In this document: positions 5,885-11,740 of the stretch, piece after piece
Layout: every line of letters starts with the position of its first letter
Position numbering within the stretch: the stretch's first letter is position 1
DNA from: Treponema sp.
GTDB lineage: Bacteria > Spirochaetota > Spirochaetia > Treponematales > Treponemataceae
DNA length: 13,386 nucleotides
Direction of reading: 5' to 3'
Assembly: GCA_017622055.1 (NCBI GenBank)
Contig: JAGARY010000128.1
Location: forward strand, 1 to 13,386
The notes under the pieces: model-generated
Seen by the model: the letters and a program-made list of their open reading frames with translations, nothing else
The model's database searches: none
Told to the model about the DNA's origin: nothing
Made by a program: the position numbers and the translations under genes

Positions 5885-7396
5885 ATGAAAAATGCAAGGA
5901 AAATGATTGGAGGATTATTCTTAATGTTTTTTTTCAATTCTTTGAACGGACAAACTATGAACAATATTTCTGAAATGCAAAAATTAATGGCTGAAAAATC
6001 ATTTAAAATGCCAAATGAAAATAATCCAATTATGACTCATAAATTTGGAGCTGACCCTGCTGTTCTTGTTCACGAAGATACAGTTTATGTTTATTCAACA
6101 AATGATATGCAGCAACTTGAATTTACAAAAGGTAAAGAACCAAATGGATATAATAAAATTAATTCTTTGAATGTTTTCTGTAGCAAAGATTTAGTAAACT
6201 GGACTGATTGTGGAGTTGTTGATATTGCTGGAAAAAATGGTGGAAAAGGTGATGCAAAATGGGCATCAAATTCTTGGGCGCCTGCAATTGCTTGCAAAAA
6301 AATTGATGGAAAAGATAAATTCTTTTTATATTTTGCAGATAGCGGCAACGGAATTGGTGTAGTTGTTTCAGATTCTCCTGTTGGTCCTTTTGTTGACCCA
6401 ATTAAAAAACCTTTAATTTCTAGACAAACTCCAACTTGTGCAGAAGTAAATTGGCTTTTTGACCCAGCTGTTTTTGTTGATACTGACGGTAAAGGTTATA
6501 TTTATTTTGGTGGTGGTCATGATGAAGATAAATATGAACATCCAAAAACTGCAAGATGTGTTGCATTAAAAGATAATATGATTGAAATTGATGGCATTCC
6601 ACAGGTAATAGATGCACCTTTCTTGTTTGAAGATTCTGGAATTAACAAAATTGGCGATACTTATTATTACACATATTGTACAAACTGGATTGATAGAAAA
6701 AATTCTACAGACAAAGATAAAATGCCAATTGCTGTAATTGGATATATGACTTCTAAAAATCCTTTGGGACCTTTTGAATATAAAGGTTATACTTTGGAAA
6801 ATCCTGCTACATATTTTGGTGCAAGCGGAAATAATCACCACTGGATTTTTAATTTTAAGAATAAATGGTACATCGCTTATCATACTCAAACTTTGGAAAA
6901 AACTGTCGGATTGGAAAAAGGCGGATACAGAGCATTATTTATTGATAATTTTAATGTAAATGAAGACGGTTCGTTGCCAATTCAAAAAGGAACAAAAGAA
7001 GGTGTTGCTCAAGTTGTAAGTTTTAATCCTTATGATGAAATTCCAGCTGCAACTTTTGCTACATCAAGAAATGTTGTTGTAACTGATTCCCAAACTTTAG
7101 TTCCTGTAAAAAATGGTGCTTACATTTGTATAAAAGGCGTTGATTTATCTAAAGGTGCTAAAGAAATTGAATTTACTTTTGCTAAAGCGGTAAAACGTGG
7201 ATTTAGAAGTTCTGATTCTATTAAAGTTATGATTAATAATTTTGGTGCAAACGGAACTGTAATTGGCGAAGCAAAATTAAATAAAAAAGTCGTTTTGAAT
7301 TGTGATTTAAAATTGTCTGAATCAGATTCAAAAGTATGTGATTTGTATTTTGTTTTTTCAGGTAATTGCGAGTTACAATCCTGGAAAATGAAATAG
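5885..7396 (+). CDS. GH43 family glycosidase with signal peptide and C-terminal CBM6-like domain (predicted exported)
   Basis: This is a 503-residue family 43 glycosidase, probably acting on arabinoxylan or xylo-oligosaccharides outside the inner membrane. The N-terminus MKNARKMIGGLFLMFFFNSLNGQT has a basic head and a hydrophobic core, with likely cleavage near residue 22; no cysteine is present for lipidation. NPIMTHKFGADPAV gives the general base D57, NWLFDPAVF the modulator D193, FLFEDSGINKIGDTYYY the general acid E249, and GNNHHWIF the histidine region (H318-319). The propeller ends near 385. Residues about 386-503 resemble a CBM6-like beta-sandwich (CDLYFVFSGNCELQSWKM). The ATG at 5885 is preferred because it gives a complete signal peptide, though it lacks a ribosome site; an in-frame ATG at 5903 has AAGG 3 nt upstream but loses the basic head. 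It is monocistronic, followed by strong terminators. Confidence 0.9.
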   Translation: MKNARKMIGGLFLMFFFNSLNGQTMNNISEMQKLMAEKSFKMPNENNPIMTHKFGADPAVLVHEDTVYVYSTNDMQQLEFTKGKEPNGYNKINSLNVFCSKDLVNWTDCGVVDIAGKNGGKGDAKWASNSWAPAIACKKIDGKDKFFLYFADSGNGIGVVVSDSPVGPFVDPIKKPLISRQTPTCAEVNWLFDPAVFVDTDGKGYIYFGGGHDEDKYEHPKTARCVALKDNMIEIDGIPQVIDAPFLFEDSGINKIGDTYYYTYCTNWIDRKNSTDKDKMPIAVIGYMTSKNPLGPFEYKGYTLENPATYFGASGNNHHWIFNFKNKWYIAYHTQTLEKTVGLEKGGYRALFIDNFNVNEDGSLPIQKGTKEGVAQVVSFNPYDEIPAATFATSRNVVVTDSQTLVPVKNGAYICIKGVDLSKGAKEIEFTFAKAVKRGFRSSDSIKVMINNFGANGTVIGEAKLNKKVVLNCDLKLSESDSKVCDLYFVFSGNCELQSWKMK

Positions 7397-7419
7397 ATAA
7401 ACAAAAATTATTTCCTCCC

Positions 7420-7446
7420 AAAAAAGTATGCGTCGCAGACTTTTTT
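7420..7446 (+). terminator. Rho-independent terminator of the exported GH43 gene
   Basis: AAAAAAGT (7420-7427) pairs with ACTTTTTT (7439-7446), and TGC/GCA closes an inner stem around GTC. The hairpin begins 24 nt after the GH43 stop. The A/T arms make it usable on both strands, but only the plus strand has a gene ending here. Confidence 0.75.
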
Positions 7447-7496
7447 CAAGAAAAACTGAAGAGCTTTGAGTTTTAACAGTTTTACTTACCCCTTTT

Positions 7497-7563
7497 GAAG
7501 GAACTACTTAAACTTGTTTTTTCCGTAGTTTGTTGCAAGTTTAAGTAGTTCCTTCTTTTTTTT
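7497..7563 (+). terminator. Strong 20-bp-stem terminator upstream of lysS
   Basis: Two perfect 20-nt arms (7497-7516 and 7536-7555) enclose a 19-nt loop and are followed by eight T (7556-7563). The arms begin GAAGGAACTACT and end AGTAGTTCCTTC. It is the second terminator after the GH43 gene. A smaller inverted repeat, AAAACTG (7452-7458) with CAGTTTT (7477-7483), lies between the two. It insulates lysS, so lysS must be driven from the next 63 bp. Confidence 0.85.
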
Positions 7564-7581
7564 GTAGATTTTGTTCCACTG

Positions 7582-7590
7582 CCCCCCCCC
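7582..7590. repeat. Nine-C homopolymer beside the lysS promoter
   Basis: A run of nine C directly precedes the -35 region of the lysS promoter and lies between the upstream terminator and the gene. It is the longest G/C homopolymer in the window and stands out in AT-rich DNA. Such tracts change length by slipped-strand pairing. See the matching finding. Confidence 0.9.
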
Positions 7591-7619
7591 TTTTATAAGA
7601 TGCTTTATTTCACTATAAT
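7591..7619 (+). promoter_or_regulatory. lysS promoter, perfect -10
   Basis: TATAAT at 7614-7619 lies exactly 7 nt before the ATG at 7627. The -35 region at a 17-bp spacing (7591-7596, TTTTAT) is poor. The predicted start of transcription is at or within a base or two of the ATG, so the mRNA would be leaderless. The preceding terminator leaves no other obvious source of transcription. Confidence 0.55.
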
Positions 7620-7626
7620 AGAAGAC

Positions 7627-9252
7627 ATGAGTAACAATAATCAAAATAATACAAATGACCCATTACTTTGCCATTGGGCAGATCAAATGGCAGATAAAAT
7701 TATTCGGGAAAAAGGTGATTTAGATTCGTACACATGTGCTTCCGGAATTACACCTTCTGGGACAGTTCACCTTGGAAACTTCCGCGAAATTATTACTGTA
7801 GATTTAGTTGTAAAAGCTTTGCGTTCCCGCGGCAAAAATGTTCGCTTTATATATTCTTGGGACGATTATGATGTTTTCCGTAAAGTTCCAGCAAATATGC
7901 CTGAACCAGAAACTTTGGAAAAATATTTGCGTTATCCAATCACAATGGTTCCAGATACAACTGGACGTAACGAAAATTATGCCCGTCACCACGAAGTTGA
8001 TATTGAACAACAACTTCCTCGTGTTGGTATTGAACCAGAATTTTTATACCAAGCTAGCCGCTACCGTGCAAACAAATATGCAGAAAGTATGAAAAAAGCA
8101 ATGCAAAATCGTGATGTTATTAAAGAATGTTTAAATGAATATCGTGATGATGCACACAAAATGAAGCCAGAAGATGTTTATTGGCCAGTAGCAATTTTCT
8201 GTGGAAAATGTAACAAAGATACTACAGAAATTACAGAATATGATGGCGAATATGGCATTTCTTATAAATGTGAATGTGGCCACTTGGAAACAGCAGATAT
8301 TCGTGAATTCAAAGGGGCAAAACTTGGTTGGCGTGTTGACTGGCCAATGAGATGGAACGAAGAAAAAGTTGTTTTTGAACCAGGTGGAAAAGATCATATC
8401 AGTCCAGGTGGAAGTTACGATACAGCAAAATTAGTTTCAAAAAGAATTTATGATTGGGATGCACCAGTTACAATGCGCTACGACTTTGTAAACTTAAAAG
8501 GTGTTCCAGGAAAAATGTCTTCATCAAAAGGAAAAGTAATTGCGTTGCCAGATGCTTTAGATGTTTACCAAGCAGAAGTTCTTCGTTATCTTTTTACAGG
8601 AACTCGTCCAAATACAGAATTTGCAATTAGTTTTGATATGGACGTTTTAAAAGTTTACGAAGACTACGATAAAACTGAACGCATTGTTTACGGAATTGAT
8701 AAAGCAAAAAATGACGAACAATTCAACAAAGAAAAACGCATTTATATGCTTTCTCAAATTGACGGAAAAATTCCAGAAGTAATGCCATATCAAATTACAT
8801 TCCGCATGCTTACAACATTGCTTCAAATTTATTCTGGCGATATTGATAAAGTAATTTCTTCTTTGGGCGATGTAAAACCTGAACAAGAAGAAAGACTTCG
8901 TCGTCGTGCTGCTTGTGCTTGGTTCTGGATTCAAAACAGTGCTCCTTCTTGTGCAGAAGAATTCTGTTTTGCATTAAGAACAGACGGAAGCAAAGCAGAC
9001 TTACAAGGAGATTTGTTAACTGCTGTAAAACGCGTTCGTGATGAAGTTGTTCCAAAAATTGATACTTTCCAAATTGACAAAGAATGTCAACAAGCAATGT
9101 ATGATATTGCAACAGAAATGGGCATTGAACCAAAAGCTTTGTTTACAGCAATGTACAACGCTTTAATTAATAAAGATCAAGGTCCTCGCCTTGGAAACTT
9201 TATGCGTATTATTGGAAAAGATCAACTTACTTCTATTTTAAGCGTATACTAA
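7627..9252 (+). CDS. lysS: Lysyl-tRNA synthetase, class I
   Basis: The enzyme charges tRNA-Lys with lysine in the cytoplasm using a class I Rossmann fold, unlike the class II enzyme of most bacteria; spirochaetes and archaea are known to use class I. With the start at 7627 it has 541 residues, near the usual length. Seen are ITPSGTVHLGNFRE (the HIGH-type motif at about 48-51), SWDDYDVFRKVP after it, a metal-binding-like cluster C192-x2-C195 and C215-x-C217, DHISPGGSYDTAK at about 256-268, and PGKMSSSKGK (KMSKS-type loop at 296-301). The C-terminal helical region binds the tRNA anticodon. An in-frame ATG at 7600 adds nine residues, but the TATAAT box would then lie inside the gene, so 7627 is preferred; no convincing ribosome site exists for either. 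It is a single-gene unit between terminators. Confidence 0.96.
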   Translation: MSNNNQNNTNDPLLCHWADQMADKIIREKGDLDSYTCASGITPSGTVHLGNFREIITVDLVVKALRSRGKNVRFIYSWDDYDVFRKVPANMPEPETLEKYLRYPITMVPDTTGRNENYARHHEVDIEQQLPRVGIEPEFLYQASRYRANKYAESMKKAMQNRDVIKECLNEYRDDAHKMKPEDVYWPVAIFCGKCNKDTTEITEYDGEYGISYKCECGHLETADIREFKGAKLGWRVDWPMRWNEEKVVFEPGGKDHISPGGSYDTAKLVSKRIYDWDAPVTMRYDFVNLKGVPGKMSSSKGKVIALPDALDVYQAEVLRYLFTGTRPNTEFAISFDMDVLKVYEDYDKTERIVYGIDKAKNDEQFNKEKRIYMLSQIDGKIPEVMPYQITFRMLTTLLQIYSGDIDKVISSLGDVKPEQEERLRRRAACAWFWIQNSAPSCAEEFCFALRTDGSKADLQGDLLTAVKRVRDEVVPKIDTFQIDKECQQAMYDIATEMGIEPKALFTAMYNALINKDQGPRLGNFMRIIGKDQLTSILSVY

Positions 9253-9260
9253 TAAAAACT

Positions 9261-9290
9261 TTGGGCTGTCCAATTTTTAGGACAGCCCAA
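9261..9290. terminator. Bidirectional terminator hairpin after lysS
   Basis: TTGGGCTGTCC (9261-9271) and GGACAGCCCAA (9280-9290) form an 11-bp stem with an 8-nt loop, 9 nt after the lysS stop. The plus-strand tail is only moderately T-rich (TTAATTT); on the minus strand the hairpin is followed by a TTTTT run, so it may also back up termination of the nfo operon. Confidence 0.8.
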
Positions 9291-9315
9291 TTAATTTAGG
9301 GTTTATTACAAATCC

Positions 9316-9365
9316 TAAAAACGGACGAGTCAAGGCCTTGAGCAAAGCGTGCCTTGACCGTACGT
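9316..9365 (-). terminator. Palindromic element ending the ftsI-DUF115-nfo operon
   Basis: A 45-nt imperfect palindrome (9321-9365) has the core arms GTCAAGGC (9329-9336) and GCCTTGAC (9351-9358), extended outward by CG, A/T and ACG/CGT pairs with one bulge and one mismatch. On the minus strand it begins 4 nt after the nfo stop and ends in a TTTTTA run (9316-9321), fitting a Rho-independent terminator. Its GC-rich, self-similar form, including CAAGGCCTTG, suggests a dispersed repeat reused as a terminator. Confidence 0.65.
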
Positions 9366-9369
9366 ATTT

Positions 9370-10215
9370 CTACTTCTTTAGCATTTTTATTTCTTCTATG
9401 TAGCCACTTTGTTCATTTGGAGTTTCCAAAATAAATGGCAAATTGCACAACTTTGGATGGCGAGTCACTTTATACAAAGTTTCAAAACCAATATGACCTT
9501 TTCCAATTTTTTCATGCCTATCTTTATGGGCTCCCAAAGGATTCATGCTATCATTTAAGTGAATTGCGTACAAATTTTCCAATCCAATAATTTTATCAAA
9601 TTCTTCTATAACACCATCAAGATTAGAAACAATATCATAACCGCCATCCCAAATGTGGCAAGTGTCTAAACAAACTCCCAGCCGACCTTTTAATGACGAA
9701 CCAAACTTTTGTTCAGCTAAATCAATAATTTGTTTTACTTCCTCAAAAGTTCTACCAATTTCACTTCCCTTCCCTGACATTGTTTCAATTAATAATTTTG
9801 TGGAAGTATTTTTTACAGTTTTAAAAACTTCACTAATCATTGTAGAAGTTAAATCAATTCCAACATCATTGCCTTGACCCGTGTGACTTCCTGGATGAAA
9901 ATTATATAAAGAATTAGGAATATATTCTAAACGAGCAAAATCATCTATCATCATTTGTTTTGCATATTCCCGTAAACCTAGATCTGCAGAACAAGGATTC
10001 ATTGTATAAGGAGCATGGGCAACAACTGGAGCAAAATTGTTTTCTTTCATTATTTTGCAAAGTTTTTGTGCATCAACTTCATCAATATCTTTTGCTTTGC
10101 CTCCACGAGGATTTCTTGTAAAAAATGCAAAAGTATTTGCGCCAACTTCAAGGGCTTCCAACCCCAAACCTTCTAAACCATTTGCTGTAGATTCGTGATA
10201 ACCAATATTTAACAT
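9370..10215 (-). CDS. nfo: Endonuclease IV (AP endonuclease, deoxyribonuclease IV)
   Basis: This DNA base-excision-repair enzyme cuts the backbone 5' of abasic sites with three zinc ions. The 281-residue length is standard. All nine expected metal ligands can be placed: H67 (VAHAPY), H107 (YNFHPGSH), E144 (LIETMSGKG), D184 and H187 (GVCLDTCHIWD), H219 (AIHLND), D232 and H234 (HKDRHEKIGKGH), and E264 (FILETPNE). RNPRGGK near 34-40 replaces the more common RNPRQW. The enzyme should therefore be active. The gene follows the DUF115 gene by 40 bp on the same strand, so it is probably the last gene of that operon. No Shine-Dalgarno sequence is seen before its ATG; a TTGACT about 35 nt upstream has no well-spaced -10. 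Confidence 0.96.
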   Translation of the reverse strand: MLNIGYHESTANGLEGLGLEALEVGANTFAFFTRNPRGGKAKDIDEVDAQKLCKIMKENNFAPVVAHAPYTMNPCSADLGLREYAKQMMIDDFARLEYIPNSLYNFHPGSHTGQGNDVGIDLTSTMISEVFKTVKNTSTKLLIETMSGKGSEIGRTFEEVKQIIDLAEQKFGSSLKGRLGVCLDTCHIWDGGYDIVSNLDGVIEEFDKIIGLENLYAIHLNDSMNPLGAHKDRHEKIGKGHIGFETLYKVTRHPKLCNLPFILETPNEQSGYIEEIKMLKK

Positions 10216-10255
10216 AAGTTAATAGTGAATAAATTTCTTAAAAAAGTCAAATAAA

Positions 10256-11740
10256 TTAGTAATTATTTTGGAACTGTTCAAAATCAATATATTCAATGCC
10301 AGGGATTTTTAATCCTTCTTTGCTAAAAGTGTAAGTTTTAATTTGAGGAAGAGAAGAAAGACGACTTTCAAACCACCAAGCAAACATTTTCATTCGACTA
10401 TCTGTTAAAACTGGGGCGTTATTGTAATTTGTTCCAACAGAAACATTGGCATTGTGCAAAAGTTCTGTTGTAAATTTGTCGGAATTTACAATGCGATTTG
10501 ATTTTGTGTGCCAAGTTTGTTCTGCGGAACTTCCTTTTATATGGGTTTGACCTCCAGGAAAAGATAAATCTAATCCCATAAGGAAAATTTTTTTTGCACC
10601 AGCAAAAACTGCAAAATTCCAGCAACAAGATGCTACAGAACCACCACTTCCCAAATCTCCAATTTGGTCCGTTGAAAAACCCGCATTTTGTTCAATTTCT
10701 TTTCCATTTGGAAATTGGGAAGCACACAAAACAATTTTTTTGCAATTAAATCTAAATACAGAAGGATAAGTTGAAAGTTCTGTAATTAAAACGCTTTTTG
10801 GCGCTTGTGCACCTGCAATATGTTTATATGCCCAAAACTGAGGATCTGTTAAAACAACAAAATCTGGATGAATTTCATTTTTTAATAAGATTTTTAATGC
10901 AGTTTCAACACAAACAATTACAACAGATTTCTTTTTTGATTGTTTTTCATCATATAATTTTTTCAAATTTAAAAGATTTTCTTGTAAAGTTGGCCCCGCA
11001 GCAACAATCACAAAGGGAACATCTGTAAATTGATTTTTATAAATATTAATAAACTCAGGTTGATTAATATATTTTGCATTTTTTTTGCAATTATTGCTCC
11101 AAAGTTTTCCAAATTTTTTTGTTGTTGCTGCATTAATTTCGTTTTTTCTTTTATTTCTATTTATGATTGTTTTTACACAGTCAAAATATTGTTGATTATG
11201 TTGTGTAAATGATGGAACTTCAAAATAAAATGCATCGGAAACACCTTGTAAATCTATATTAATTTTTGAAGTGTCTTCAATAAGTGGCAACACAGATTCT
11301 GCAGGACAATTAACTGCCAAAATCAATTTTTCTACTTTAAAAATTTCAGACCAATCAAGAAGCCACAAAGAAGCTAAAAAATATTCAATATTGGGTTCAA
11401 TTAAAATTAATTTTTTTGAATTACCATTTTGCAAAATTAGTTTTGATGCTTCAACTAAATGATATCCAAGTCCCACTCCATAAAAAACAATTGCAGATTT
11501 TGATTCAACTTCCTGAGTAAAAACCGCATTATGAGCTTCTCTAGAAGGATTGTATGAAGAATGAAGAAGTTTTCCATTTTCAACAGCGGTAACTTCCCCA
11601 TTTTTTGCAGTTTGAACAGAAATATAAGCAACTTTTGACAAATCAAAAGTTTTTATTGAAAAAAAATCATTTAAAAGATTATACAAATCTGGAAAACGCG
11701 AATAAAATAATTCTAAATTTTTATTCCAAATTGAGTTCAA
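10256..11740 (-). CDS. DUF115 / MptE-like (Maf-type) protein
   Basis: The protein has 494 residues. An N-terminal Rossmann-like part contains VFYGVGLGYHLVEAS (85-99) and LILIEPNIEYF (111-121), like Maf proteins. The central DUF115 domain (about 205-400) has VIVAAGPTL (244-252), HPDFVVLTDP (291-300) and IFLMGLDLSFPGGQTH (385-400). TDSRMKMFAWWFE (446-458) follows. Family members are annotated as 6-hydroxymethylpterin pyrophosphokinase-like (MptE in archaea) or as Maf proteins that attach nonulosonic sugars to flagellin in Campylobacter and Helicobacter. In spirochaetes a role in glycosylation is plausible but not shown here. The start is TTG at 11740 with GGAG 10 nt upstream; a TGA two codons earlier excludes a longer form. 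It overlaps the ftsI end by 20 bp, implying coupled translation. Confidence 0.88.
   Translation of the reverse strand: MNSIWNKNLELFYSRFPDLYNLLNDFFSIKTFDLSKVAYISVQTAKNGEVTAVENGKLLHSSYNPSREAHNAVFTQEVESKSAIVFYGVGLGYHLVEASKLILQNGNSKKLILIEPNIEYFLASLWLLDWSEIFKVEKLILAVNCPAESVLPLIEDTSKINIDLQGVSDAFYFEVPSFTQHNQQYFDCVKTIINRNKRKNEINAATTKKFGKLWSNNCKKNAKYINQPEFINIYKNQFTDVPFVIVAAGPTLQENLLNLKKLYDEKQSKKKSVVIVCVETALKILLKNEIHPDFVVLTDPQFWAYKHIAGAQAPKSVLITELSTYPSVFRFNCKKIVLCASQFPNGKEIEQNAGFSTDQIGDLGSGGSVASCCWNFAVFAGAKKIFLMGLDLSFPGGQTHIKGSSAEQTWHTKSNRIVNSDKFTTELLHNANVSVGTNYNNAPVLTDSRMKMFAWWFESRLSSLPQIKTYTFSKEGLKIPGIEYIDFEQFQNNY

Noticed and set aside
7600..7626. Earlier ATG extending lysS by nine residues
   Set aside because: The perfect TATAAT box at 7614-7619 would fall inside the gene and no ribosome site precedes 7600. 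The start at 7627 is more consistent.
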